64,000 bases of DNA from Numida meleagris (taxonomy: Eukaryota; Chordata; Aves; Galliformes; Numididae). The DNA lies in the NCBI RefSeq assembly GCF_002078875.1, contig NC_034410.1, positions 102,373,303 through 102,437,302 on the forward strand, given 5' to 3'. How positions within the stretch are numbered: the first letter of the stretch is position 1; the number at the start of each line of letters is the position of its first letter. Of the stretch, positions 51,000-63,960 are shown piece by piece. Under the pieces are notes generated by a model. That model saw only the letters and a program-made list of their open reading frames with translations. It searched no databases and had not been told where the DNA came from. The translations under genes and the position numbers were made by a program.

Positions 51000-51260
51000 T
51001 AACAGCAATAATAAAATCTAGCTTCTATGTATCATATCTAGCTTAATAACATTTAGTATGTATTTTCATCAGGGTATACCAAAAGCTTTTTAACAAGGAG
51101 GACAGAATCATTAACCCCATTTTACAAATGAGGAAGCTGAGGCACAGAGCAGTGATTCACCTGAGAAGTAAACAGCCAAATGCCACATTTCACCACTTCA
51201 GCCGTGAGAGGCTTCAGCACAGACACCTCTCCTGTTGCACATGCTATTTGAGAGCTAGAT
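51000..51260 (+). repeat. MIR-type amniote SINE remnant
   Basis: The run 'AATCATTAACCCCATTTTAC' followed by 'AAATGAGGAAGCTGAGGCAC' and AGAGCAGTGATTCACCTGAG is the hallmark MIR core (attatccccattttacagatgaggaaactgaggcacagag). The preceding bases (CTAGCTTCTATGTATCAT, TAACATTTAGTATGT) fit the element's upstream part. This is the clearest MIR-like copy in the window. Confidence 0.72.
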
Positions 51261-53345
51261 AAGATAAAGATGGCCCTCACCACAAACTCTGAGTCTCTCA
51301 GCCACTGAGTTGTGTCACTTCTCTGCTGCATGGTACACGGGAATGCTGGCCATGCTTGGAGACCTGTCATGCCAGAAGATGGGTTAGTCAAGGATCTTGT
51401 CATCTGTAGGTGCTGAGAGTATATCTACAGGACCTACTGCAGAAGGATAAAGGTGTCCTTCAAGCCATTCCTGGTCCACACCGGTATGGTTACACCATGC
51501 AGCTAAATTTCATGAATAAGTGTATCTCTGTTGATAAGATCTGTTCAAAGCTAATAAAAGCTCTGCATATTGCTAGCTTTGACCAGTACCATCCTGACAT
51601 GACTGGATTACTTTGGGTTCCAGAGACAGCCACAGCTGCAACTGCATGCTGCTCCTTCTACAAGCTTGGCCTATACCATGAGAGTCACAAAAAGACATCT
51701 GAGAAGAGTTCATTAAAGGTTGCATATGATTTCATAAATCAGAGCACATATTTGAAACAGGTACATTCTCAGATTCAACTCCCATCTGCGACTAGGAATG
51801 CTAAACATAATGACAGACACCAGAAGGATTCAGTCTAGTCCAGAAAGTGTATAAGAAAGGAATGGAGAAAAAAAATAGCATGGACATTACAGAGAACAGC
51901 ATTACAATTTGCTTTTAATCAAGGAAGTGGCCAACCCAGACAGGTTCAGCTAGGCCAGAAAAACTCGCAGCACTTGAGGATGTGTTTGAAAGCCACTGTA
52001 GGTCCAGCAGATTTATAAGATACCAAGATCACCCTAAGCAACAATGATCAACAGCAAATCATTTTAGTATCTCATATAGTTACATTTTTTGCTAGCAAAA
52101 TTGGTAGAGCAGCATAGCTCTATCCCCTTCCTTCTGCAAAAAAAAAAAAAAACCAAAACATTGAAAACTTTAGAAAAAAACCTTATGGTCACTCATTATC
52201 TAAAGCATTTTATTAACACTGCATTATAACCACTTCCACAATAACGATGTCATCCATAGCCTGATCGTTTAGACCACATACAGCCTGTAGGGAAAAGTCT
52301 GTTCTCCACACACAAGAACCCAAGAAGATCCTCACATGGGTGAAATAAGCGCTGAGGTCAAGGCAGCACTATCAGTACTCAAACCTCTGGCCCATAGTTG
52401 TCACAACAGTTATTAGGATTTAAAAGCAACTTTGTCCAACTGCCTCTTGCACAATTAGGGGTTTGTGATCAGTGTATCCATAAACATCAACCAATTTGGC
52501 ATAGCTCTATCCCTTCAATGCTGCCATTGAGAGAGCAATGAAAGATAGCTCTTCTGTTTATGGCCTCAACAGGAAACTGTGGTTTCACTACATTTGGGGT
52601 TTCCTTTGCTCTTTTGGAGTGTAAGAAGTGCATTTGATTTCATTTGTGCATAATGCAAATGTATATGTAATGTTAAGTGCTTCTATGTATGAGTCTGACT
52701 ATTTAGCAAATAAAGGATCCAGAAGATTTCCCAGGTAAGAAGGTCATTACCAAATATTAGGCTGAACCACAGGAAAACTTCACTTGGCTAACAGGGGAAA
52801 ATCAAACCAAATCTAGTATTTGATTAGTAGGACAGGACTCATACGCACAGCAACCATTCTGGTGTCTCTAGTAACTGAAGCGAGCAAGCTGAGTTAAGCT
52901 TAGTAAATTAATTTAATTTGTGATTATGTAGCTAAATTTGTCTCTCAGCACAGGTATCCAAAAAAGGTGTTAAAAAAACAAACTCCCAAACCCTTAGTGC
53001 AATAATTTCCAGTAATGCAAACTTCAAAAAAGAGATTTGCGTACAAATAAAATCAGTTCTTGAATGAAGGCTGAAGCAGAAGGGTAGTAACAACCAAAGA
53101 TATAATAAGATATGCAGGCAGTGACGTAACTCGGAGTTGCAAACACATCTGACTATAACATCTATTCTTTTTTTCCAGCCCTATATTACTTTGCCAGATT
53201 TTAACGATTTGGGCTGGAGTTTTTCATACTATGTATCTGTCTCAGGGTACACTGGTTTGTTGGTTTTGTTTTTTTGGAAAGTTCAATTGAAGTCAGCTCA
53301 GCTGCGTCTAAGACAGAAGTCTGGAGAAACATGTCATCTTTTTCT

Positions 53346-53371
53346 TATATATATATATATATATATATACA
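53346..53371 (+). repeat. (TA)n microsatellite
   Basis: About 12 TA units without interruption. Confidence 0.92.
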
Positions 53372-56300
53372 CAAAAGAGGTCTGAAGACATTTAACAGAG
53401 AAGTTGTGGAAACTGCATCCTTAAAGAAAGGATTTAAAATTTGGCAGTACAGACAGCCTGATATCAGCCACATGCCTTTTACTGTTAAAAAGTTAAAAAT
53501 AAAAACAGTGCTGATTTGACTAAGTTAGTACACTTGGGGAAAAAAAAAAAAAAAGCTATGTCTGCACACTCAGTAGAGGTTTGTTAGAGTCTGGAAGCTA
53601 AACTGCTACGAATTTCTCTGTAAGCATGTCACAGATCTGGACAAGACTTTCCTTGCCACTCTTCCTTTCAGGAACTGCTGTGACACTACACAGAACAACT
53701 GAACCCGGGCTGAAAACCTCCTGTTTGTCTTATAGTTCACACCGCTGGCACACGGGGAGGATGGAGGGCAAGGAGCAAGGAAGCAGTTTCACCGTAAAGT
53801 AAAACTGGAAGGTCTGAGATGTCATGGACATATGAAGTACTAAAAAAAAGTACATTTAAAAAAAAAAAAACAACAAAGCAAACAACAGACCCTTACTCTG
53901 AGCAGTATGCCTTTGATATAAGTCACTCGGTTCCCCGTGGGTAAAATGGGTATTATAACAGCACCTCACTTCACTGGATGAAGAATATTTGCAGATGATT
54001 CAACTACTGTCATGATGAGTGCAACACAAAAGCCCGTGAATAAATGAATTAATCTAACTTAAGTGCCGGGCTTCAGTTGCAAGGAATTCGTGGGGCCACA
54101 TACCGAACAAGGAAAATAAAATATATGCTGCTCATTCAGTGAGCACTTTTCATCTTGGCCATAGAAAATGTAAGATGTCCTGCAGGGAGAGGAGAAACTC
54201 ACCATGCACGCACAGACGCACAGCCTAATAAATGGGAGGTGTACCACAGCACATATGTACATTACAGTCAGATGAAGGGCATGCTCTTCTGAGTTCTTCT
54301 TAGCCATTTAATTACAAAAATGTGCGATTAATTTGGTGTTACATATTCCATATTTACAATAATAGAAGAGTTTGGACCAGCCTTAGCAAATAGCTGTATT
54401 TTACTTGAGACTACACATGAAATTCTTCAGGCTTCCTGCTGACATATTTTCAGTATGAAACAGAACAGGGCACAATGGGCAGATGGGAGGAATATCTGCT
54501 CAACATATTTGCGGCATCTTAAAATTTATTGTGGAACTTACTGCTCATCCTCAGGATTCCTTCTTCTGTGCTGTGTATTTAACATCTAGGTCTGGCACAT
54601 ACCGTAAGTATGTCAGTACATTAGTATCGCTGCTGTTAACCAAGCCTCGGTATAATGAGACAAAGGAAGAAAGGGGAATACAAAGGGACACAGCAAGGGA
54701 GAGAGAGAATAGCATAATGGATTCTACCTGAAACCATAGTAAACCTTTTGCCAGTAGAATACTAACCAAGAAGAAGCCTTGCAATACGGAAATTGTGGAA
54801 GAACTGAAAAATCCACTGTGATTTATACGGCGAAGTACACATTTTGCAAACCTGCTACACCCTGCAGGGATAAAATTAGTACAAAATGGATAGAAATTAG
54901 AATGATTCCTTCTGACCTTTAAGTGAAACTTTTGGAGAATGCGTTTTTCCGGTTTCCTTACTTTATTAAAAAGATTACAAGAAATAAACACTTATGAAGA
55001 TGTTATTCACCATTTTTTCCTCTGGCCTAAGAGGTCTTTTGCAATCAGGGCAACCACAAAAGTACTGCACTAAATTCTATCCTCTTAAATTAATGAGATA
55101 ACCAGCACAGGCAGATTAAAACTTATGACCAGGCAGAAGGAGACAAGACAGCCTCAGTAAATATTTAAGCTATTTGTCTGATCAACCGTTTTAGCAACTG
55201 TTTCTTCAGTACTAATGCACGCATGCCATTGCACACGTGTACAGAGGCACACATAAACATAGCTGTGGTTTCTCTGAAATATCACCAAGTATTTCAAAGC
55301 CTCCCATATCCCCTGTCAATTCTCACCTCAACCATATCTTTTTAAAAAGGAAATGACTCAAAAATAATTTGAAACAAACAAAAAAAAAAAACAAGGCAGG
55401 TTTGATGCTAGACAGCTTGTGCTGCTTCTTACAAGGGTGAAGGGTCACAGCAACGTGTGGGGATCACGGGGCTGGACGACTGAAGATTGCCCAAGTCGCA
55501 GAGCTGGGAAGCTGAGCCTTTACGAGGCCTCCTTCTGCCACTCTGCCCTTCTCTTCGACACGCACCGCAAACATGCAGTGATCCATGAAGGCACAGGGAG
55601 TAGAATGAAAGAAAGGTGAAGAGCTGACAGCATCTGCTAAAGGATGTCCAGAGAAACTGCCACTGAGTGGTGAAGATGTGCGAGAGCTGGCATTCAGCCA
55701 CAGGCCCCTAGTGGAAGAAAGAAGTCCTTCAGAGGGGATAAAATCAGTGTGAGAGCATGTTTGGAGTGGGGTGAATTTCCTCTTTGAAATCACATCTGCA
55801 TGTGCATTCTGCACATTCATCTGTGCAGTGCTCAGGAACAGCACCATACAGCAACACGCTTACTCCCACTGGAATCAGCCGCACTCCACCCATGTCAGTC
55901 CCTTCAGCCAGCACACAGGCGCATGCGCACGCACACAACATCTCCGCCTCTGCTCCACAGACAAGAAAAAAATACTAATTTAAAGCATATCAAAACACGT
56001 TTTTATAATGTATAAAGATAATACCCAATGGACTCCTGAGAGATACATGAAATTAATCCCAGTTGTGAAGGTCTTGATATTAGCTCTTCACTCCTGGGAT
56101 GAATTTAAAATCCCACAAAAGCCCATGATTTATTTCCTTCCTACACAACAGCAACAAACACTCACATAATTTTTAAGTAATGTAAAATATCACTTTAAAG
56201 CCATTCATACACATCTAAGAGAGAGAGAAAAGAAGGAAAGAATTAGCTGTTTTGAGAGGTGAGCACTTAAGGGTCCATTCTACCTGCGTAATTCCCATAA

Positions 56301-56904
56301 ATGTTATGTTTATGAATTGAACAAACATGGCGAAGAATTGTTGGCACAAAAACTGCCTTTCATCCACTTCCTATGTTTTAAGATACAGTGCCTCTTCTAA
56401 TGGCTAGTTAAAGGTTTTAATAAAGCAATGCTGTTCCGTTTCAAATTCAGATAGCAAGTAGATGTGATTATCAAAGTGTCTTTTTGGGCTACAGGGTTTT
56501 AACTCACCACCCATTGTGAAGCTTCCTAGATGATGTTTGCAAAACAATCAAAAAATAACATTACTAAATTGAGCAGGAGGACAGAACTCTGCCAAAAAGC
56601 TATGTTAGCTTTCCCATATTTTTTGAAACGTCCACTTAAAGTAATGATACACTACTAGAGATATGGAGATATCTCTTCAAATGGTTTGTACTGGGCAGGA
56701 AGTGAAATTATGAGTCCATGAATAGTCTCCAGAAAATCTGTCTCACTGATAGATTCGGGATGTCACAACAAAAATTTCAAGGCAATGCAAGACCAAATGG
56801 TGTCATTTATACCTGTGACATTCACAGTTCACTGGTATTGCTTCCAAGCTTGAGCTATCGCTCTGTATGACATCACAAGAGATTGCCACAGAAGCAAATG
56901 ATGT

Positions 56905-56947
56905 AAAAATAAATAAATAAATAAATACATACATACATACATACATA
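56905..56947 (+). repeat. compound (AAAT)n(ACAT)n microsatellite
   Basis: About five AAAT units pass directly into about five ACAT units. It is probably polymorphic. Confidence 0.92.
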
Positions 56948-57419
56948 AGAGAAATAACCAAGTGCTGAGTAAGCACAGTAGGTAAAAGCTTGGGATTCAA
57001 AGAAAATATACACATTATTTCATTTTCAGTGTTTTACTGCACTATGATAAGCTATCATTAAAGCTAATGGGACAGAGTCTTTCTGTATCTTCTAAAATCT
57101 TGTTACAATGCAGGATGGAGTTAAAAAAAAATAATTCTTCAGTTGATGCTACCTCCCTTCTCATTTATTCTGAAAATTGTACAAACGGAAAATATATTTC
57201 CTTTCCTCTGCAGTTTAGAAAATGATAGTGTTTAAGTCAGTAAGTAATGTACAGCAACAAATACACAGCACCACGGCAAAAATAAACACCATATGCAATG
57301 TAAATTTGTTCTAAAATGGATACAACTGGCACCCTTAAAAACAAAGAAAGTCATTCAGATTTTTTTCTAAAGAGAGGCTTTCTGCAAGGCACTTAAAAGT
57401 TTAAGTCCTTCATCAAAAT

Positions 57420-57900
57420 ACATATTTTTGCGTTTATGATTTTAAGTCACTGCTGAATGTCAAGCCGAGAGGAGCAAAATAGGTAAGGCGAGTTATTCAA
57501 CAGAGCACATCTACAGAAACTTAAACATCCACAACCATTTTCTTTTCAACCAGGGACCTATTCGTCCCATAAATTTGCAGAGACTGTGGGGCTAAGTCTC
57601 ACCACTGCTAGCACGGATAACTGAGCACAGTACCTCTGAAGTGCACAAACAGGAGAGAAAAAACTCTTCCATTTGTTTTACTGACCCACAAAACCCAGCC
57701 GCAGTTGCAGTGAAATTGAAGAGTATCTTGCAATTTCATCCCTTAATTGGGAGCCCAGCACATGGCAGAAGTCCAGGCCCTCGCTCAGGCTGTTTATCTT
57801 CCAATACTTTCAAGTCATTTACTAGCCAAAAAAGAAATTACAATGTGATTTAAAGGGAAATCGGTCAGCTTGCAGGCCCATTCCTTGCCTTCCTCCTCCC
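57420..57900. promoter_or_regulatory. candidate conserved non-coding element in intron 3
   Basis: This is a long repeat-free stretch of complex composition. Words include 'GTCAAGCCGAGAGGAGCAAA', 'GACCTATTCGTCCCATAAAT', 'AACCCAGCCGCAGTTGCAGT', 'TTCATCCCTTAATTGGGAGC' and GGCTGTTTATCTTCC (forkhead/GATA-like). It shows neither microsatellite nor mobile-element decay. A 70-codon frame across part of it looks like chance. Confidence 0.3.
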
Positions 57901-60900
57901 TCTCCTCCTTTTTTTCATTAAAACGGTTGCAACCATTCCGTAAGTCTGATCTGTTCATCCCTGCAAACAGCTGTCCCACTGTGATGCAAAAAAACATTTG
58001 TTAAAATGCTTGCTTTAGGTTTAACTATATCCTTTCTTCTAAGTTCTCCCCAACATATCCCAGTAAAGTTTCACAAGCATTTCTCCACCTTTAAAAACAC
58101 ATCTGCTTCTTGTGCTGTGATTTAGTAAAGAAGTTACATACGTAATCATGTGACGGACTGAGAATCTCATATACAGCACTGGGTGCTAAATCGCAGCTCC
58201 CCAGACCCACCTCTCTGCAAGTACTTCCCACCACTACATGGCTTCTGCTGCAAATTGTCCAGATGCAATTTATCACATTTGAAAGAGATTCCCTTCAAAT
58301 GACTTGCCAGTGGCCAAGTCCAGGATCTGACATCTCCAGTCCTCCAGTTATTCTCGCTCTTTGGTGATTCACCAGGAGAAGGCACGTTTCCCAAAGTAGC
58401 TGACAGTAGCTAAGTATCAGAATGGCAACTCCCGGAGTAGGAGATGCCACTGTACACACAGAAAGCCAAAGAGAGTTGCTCAGCTGCACTGATGTTTCCT
58501 GTTGAAACTGGAACAATGCTCAGCTTTCAACACACTTGATGAAGAAGGTAACAAAACTGTTGCACAGACATCAGACAAACCTGGTGAGCCAGACGGTGAG
58601 CTCATCCAAACCACACTACCAATAAGTCTTCAGCTGCAAGTGAAGAGCTTTGCTTCTTTGTTTCCTTAGAAATAGAGCCCCTGATTTTAGAGATGTCATT
58701 ATTAAGTCTGTTATTATTTTAATTCACCAATATCAATAATGGATTCTAATACTCCACGTACTCTGTGAACTTAATAGCAATTCCAGAGCATTCTGAACAG
58801 TGAGTGTAAAATACTCCTATTCAGTATTTTAACATAAGGAAGACCTTAAGTATATTTGACAATTCCCAATTAGAAAGATCTGGAATTTGTTCAGGAACAG
58901 CTGAATTAACTTCTTTGACTGAAGTTCGCAAAGCCTTACACAAAGGAAAGCTGGGAAAACTTCTTTTCTAGCTCTCTTGACCTTGCTACCCAAGGATATG
59001 ATATTACCATCTCATACAAAGTCTTCCACAACACAGTGAAAAAATTTGATGTCATCACCCCCTCAAAAAATGTTGATGGATACAAATAACACTCCTGGAT
59101 CATAAACTAGAATTGTTTAAAGCAGAAAATTCCCATTCTTGCATTATGGATAATACTAAAAACATTATATAATGCAATATGAGGAAATTCTATCTTGGGG
59201 TTCTGAAGACAAGTCACTTGAGCTACACTTCTTTTCCTTTATAATGTCACCAGAGCTCTCCGTGGAATTATATATAGAATAAATGATAGGCAATGGTGAA
59301 TTACAAGGCCATAATACATACAGTAAGCACCTAATATAGCCTTATAAATTACAGACTTTTATAGCTTTATATTTTACAGTGTAATGTCACACACCACAGT
59401 GACACAATACTCCAATTCAAGACATGATATCACATTTAAGAAAAAAAAAAGTGAGAAAAAGCGGTAGCAGCAGCTACAACCCATATTATGGTAAAGAAAA
59501 GCTACTTTGGAAGCGTACTGATTTACAATTTTAAAAGGAGATGCAGAGATGAAGACACAGGCCTCAAGGAGGAAAGTACATATCAGACAGCAGCAAGCTC
59601 TGTTGTTCCTCTGTAGCGCAGACAACAAACGTGTTTGGCTAACACTAGGCACTGCTGTATAAGAGGTCCCACTCTGGATTCTGCACTCAAGGGATAGGGC
59701 AAAGGGTGCTTCACATCATTGAGCAGTGACTTCTCCAGCTGATTAAGAAGCAGCACTGATGGGCTTCGCTGGGATTCCCATCCAGAGCTCTTCATCCTGG
59801 CAGATAACATTGCAGTTCGGGGGTCTAAAAGATAACGGCAAAGCGAGGGGCTGGCAGAGAGGGAATATGCCATTCCCAGAGCTCTAGACTGGGACCACTT
59901 CCAATTTAGAGGAGGCGGGAAATTAAGTAACTTAGTTAAAATGGAATATTTTCAGTTTGATATCCCAAAGAAATGAAGATAAGCTACCCGATGGCATCTA
60001 TCTGCTTGCTTATACTCCACCTTGTGACTTTTGGATCCGATGCTGAACTGCAATTCAATTTTGTACAGGAAAAAGGACTCTATGCTATTAAGCTCTAATA
60101 AATTCAGAGAAAATATAGTCAGGTAGAAGACAAGAATTCTCACAGTGCTTTCACTGAGTATAAAACTGCAGCTCTCCTCGATGCACATTATTAGACCCTA
60201 GTGAATCTATACTGTAAGGGGTGGAAGTGGACAGGGAAGGAGAGGACGAAGAGAACAGTCTCCCAGGTAGAGTGATCTGTGAGCTGGACAATATTTACAC
60301 ACCATTCCTACCATATCAAACAACAGATTATTCAGCTGTAAGAGACAAAGACATAAGAAACCACAAGCAGAGCCCCATTTGTTGCTGATATACGAGTATA
60401 CCACACAAGCATGCAATGAAAAAGGCACACCTACTCAGGATTTTATCATAGGGTAAGTTGCCATATGCGCATACACACACTTGCTGCTTTCTGTAGTAGG
60501 AGGCAAACAAGAGCTTATCAGGAGTGTTGAAAGACGCTGCTGATAAGGGAATGGAAAGGTAAAAAAGGAGATCGTGACAAAAGAGACAGGGCATGGCTCT
60601 TTCACCTGCAAATCTAGCACGTGCTCCTGCTCATATCAATGTAGATATCAAAGCATCTCTTAAATCTCTATTTGAGATACTGCCACATTATCCCCTAACA
60701 AAGAACAATGGCACAACAAATGAACTCAGGAAGACTATTCACACATGTGAAGGCAGGCACATGCCCAAGGAGCCTTCTGAGGCACTGCCACATTGCAGAG
60801 GCCAGAACTAGTCTTCTTTCTTTAACTCGCTCACAGCTGATCTCTGGGGCTTTGGACAAAACAGGAATTGGCTCAGCTGCCTACTCTTCTACTCTTCAGG

Positions 60901-62003
60901 AAACAGAACCTCCACTCTTTCTCTCTTAATTACTGTGATTGGTAAATGCGACTGAAATAACTCCCACACCGAGGACACTGCAATAATGCCAGAGCTCCCA
61001 TGGAAAATGTTCCAAACCCAGGCAGTTTCATCTGACAAACACCTCCCACTGAAATGGAAGTTTGACTCATAACGGACTTGGGAAAAATAAGCAAAAGGGA
61101 TTTTAGATTTGCCCATTTGTTGACACTTTTCTATTGACAAAAAGATAAAGACTTCAGCAGACTAAAAAGTAACCTACAAATGAATGGACTGCACCCAAGT
61201 ACCCCATGTGAAGTGTACAGAAAGTTACCAGCCCTTCCCACAGGCATTACTGTCTTATTTAATTTTATGGCTTAAAAGTTTCTGTACTGTTCTATATATT
61301 GATTCCTTTCACAGAAGAAATTGCCAATATTCAGAGACGCTCTTGGTTGATGAGACAGAAAGGGCTGTAAAACCCACGTGAGATAATCAGTTATGCCACT
61401 GTGCCACTGTTATATGACAATGCTGCTGAGTGCTTAGCTGCTGATACAATACACAAATTTCATTGAGAAATGAAACACCACTACTGCCTGGCAGCAAGCT
61501 ATGCAAACAGAACGCAATCTTTGTTTAATGAGAATTTCTTTTTTTTTTTTTTCAGTCAAGATTTACTTTTTTGACAAAGGAAGCAGTTTACGTATTTCAC
61601 AACCACTGTCAAGTAGGAAACATGGCTAAGCCTTCCTACAGCGTGTCCACCAAGCTCAAGAGAAATAATGATTTCATTTTGTTCCTCTAAGTACCTGCTT
61701 TAAGCCCAGGGGTAGACAACAAATCCAGCACAAGGTCACAATATAGCAAATGCACAAATATAAAAAACAAAACAAAACAAGAAGAAACAAGTAGCAAAAA
61801 TAAATAAAAACAAATTAGTGGTTATTCAAGTAGTTTTGGGGATGCTAACAACTGAAAAAATACCTTATATATCCTGTGCATTGGTTTTCTACTTTGCTGA
61901 AAATGGACTTTTCCCTCTTCTAGTAGAAGACAAGAAAAATGACATTGTCTGCTGCTACAGAAGCAATGCATTGCTAGGTAAGCAATCTCTCTCCAGTAGA
62001 AAC

Positions 62004-62044
62004 CTTGGTTATCTTACTTACTTATAACTTGGTTATCTTACTTA
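62004..62044 (+). repeat. 17-bp short direct duplication
   Basis: CTTGGTTATCTTACTTA occurs at 62004-62020 and again, identical, at 62028-62044. Confidence 0.9.
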
Positions 62045-63541
62045 TCTGCTTCTAAACAGGCACTCTGAAACTGAGTCAAACTGCAAATACTGAGTTGCCT
62101 TCAACTCCTCTGAATAATCCCGACCACATTACTCCAACGGGAAAATCTTAGGATAAGAAATGACATTACTCTCATTTCGGAAGGAGGAAACTGTAACACT
62201 GGCCTGCTAGGAATGGTGCAGTGCATCATGCCGCCATGCCAGAGATCAGAGTTCAGGATGGTCTTTTAGATTTGAGCCTTAGGGGAGACAGGGTACAGTT
62301 CTAAATGATGTGTTTCAGAATCTGAGATGGGAAAGCTGGTGCAGTAGCACTCCATCTGGCAGGCCGACTTTGCTCTGAAGTTATAAAGAAAAAGAGAAGG
62401 ACTTTGTGCTCAGGGCTGAGGGCTGGGAAAACAAGAGATTTGGCCTCCCCAGGAAATAAATTTAAGATTATGCTGATGTGCTATCCGAATCCTTCCTAAG
62501 CAGGCAATAGAAAATTTAAAAGTTAAATCGAGTGGTCCATGACATGCTCAACACCATTTAATGGAAAACTCCTGCTGATATTATTCATGAGACACACATT
62601 TCTTACCAATAGAACTAAAATAAATACCAATATATATATATTTTTAAAAAGCCCTTAAGTACAAAGCCTTTTTCTATTTGATAATGGGTAGTGAAGAGGA
62701 CAGATGCATTTTCATGAAAGGCACCACATGGAAGAGAAAATTTCTCCTCTTTTATTTTTAAAAAGAGTGCCAGATGCAAATGTTGTACTGGACGCCTTTA
62801 AGTACTTAAAATACAAAACACCTTCTTCACATGCATTAAGCACACAGTGAGGCACTTTAAATACACTTGCTTTGTCAGACAGGCAGCTGGCACTGCTTTT
62901 GTAACAAACAGGGCAAACATTCTGTCCAGCGAAAGTGTTACCAAAATATGGCAGGAGGCTCAGCTTGCCTTAGCAAATCACAAATATCAGAAGCAGGTTG
63001 CTCCCATTACTTGTCCAAAGGACAAAAAGCCCTGGCTGCCTCCCGTGCTCCAGGAAGGCAAGGCCAGCTTAGGCTTTCTTTTCAAACAGGTTTCTGCAGG
63101 AGCACGCACAAGAAGGCATGGGCTCGCCCCAGCTCCCCCACCACCACCTCTGAGCCTTCCCCGACAGCCCTTCCCAACATCTCCCCCAATTTTATGTGGG
63201 ATCAAAAGCTGCAAGAGATCTTCTGTTAGGCTGCCACAGTAAACACAGAGCCTGCAGAGGACAGGAGATGCACCAACAAAATCAGGAGAAACATTAGCAC
63301 TATCAAACTTTCCATGCTTGCTTTTGGCGCAATTAATTTTGTTGTTTCAGATATTTCTGGAGAAAAAAAATGAGAAGAAAATAAACTCCAGACAACAACA
63401 AAACCCTTCAGAAAGTGAGATGTGCCTTCTGTCAGCCCACAAAATTTAGAGCAGAAATCAGTGCAGCGTGGAGCGCCTCATCTACAGTGAAGCGCAAAGG
63501 GACAAGATTTTCTGTAGAATGGGAACACCTCACGCCTGACA

Positions 63542-63576
63542 CCCCCCCCAAAAAAAAAAAAAAAAAAAAAAAAAAA
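63542..63576 (+). repeat. C8A27 homopolymer junction
   Basis: Eight C run straight into about 27 A. It is likely unstable in length and hard to sequence. On the minus strand it gives a meaningless poly-Phe frame. Confidence 0.9.
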
Positions 63577-63689
63577 GTGAGGTTGAAATGCTCGTTCCAC
63601 CTGAAGCTGTACTTTGGGTTATCAAACATGCTTCTGATTTCCTGAGCTGCAACTTGCTTCTTGTTTATATCCCTTTCCCCTCCCCTAAG

Positions 63690-63960
63690 GAAGTCCAACG
63701 CGATGTTCAGAGTGCGCTCTATGCCTGGAGCCACACCTAAAATCCAAGCCAACACTTTCCCTCCCCCTCCTCCAAATTCGAGAGCGGCAACAGCTGGAAC
63801 TGTTTTACACTGGCTGGCGAGCTGTGCACGGACGCTCGCCTCAGCTTTGTCTATAAAGCTACAAGAAGCCGCCCTCCAACGTACGGCCCCCGAGGAGCAT
63901 GGGCAAACACCGGCCCAGCTCCCTCTTGGCAGGGTCAGGTGACACAGCGGCAAGAGGCAG
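63690..63960. promoter_or_regulatory. CpG-rich segment, possible CpG island or enhancer
   Basis: CpG dinucleotides are scarce in most of the window but frequent here (AACGCGATG, GTGCGCTC, TTCGAGAGCGG, GGCGAGC, CACGGACGCTCGCC, AACGTACGG, CCCCCGAGG, CACCGG). A TATAAAG word lies at 63851-63857 on the + strand, and CAGGTGAC (E-box) near 63936. A 173-codon minus-strand frame spans it, but its translation looks non-coding and includes the poly-Phe artefact. It could be an internal promoter, a promoter for an antisense transcript or a GC-rich enhancer. Confidence 0.35.

Noticed and set aside
46907..52660. Octamer ATGCAAAT words at 46907, 47310 and 52653 (and 16493) as POU-factor sites
   Set aside because: In 64 kb of AT-rich DNA a few copies of an 8-base word are expected on both strands, and they are not clustered.
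54551..54991. A 146-codon minus-strand frame
   Set aside because: No family match, no splice or promoter context, and its composition is that of surrounding intron.
63432..63953. A 173-codon frame on the minus strand
   Set aside because: It reads through a poly(T) tract as poly-Phe, lies in CpG-rich DNA where stops are rare, and has no recognisable domain.
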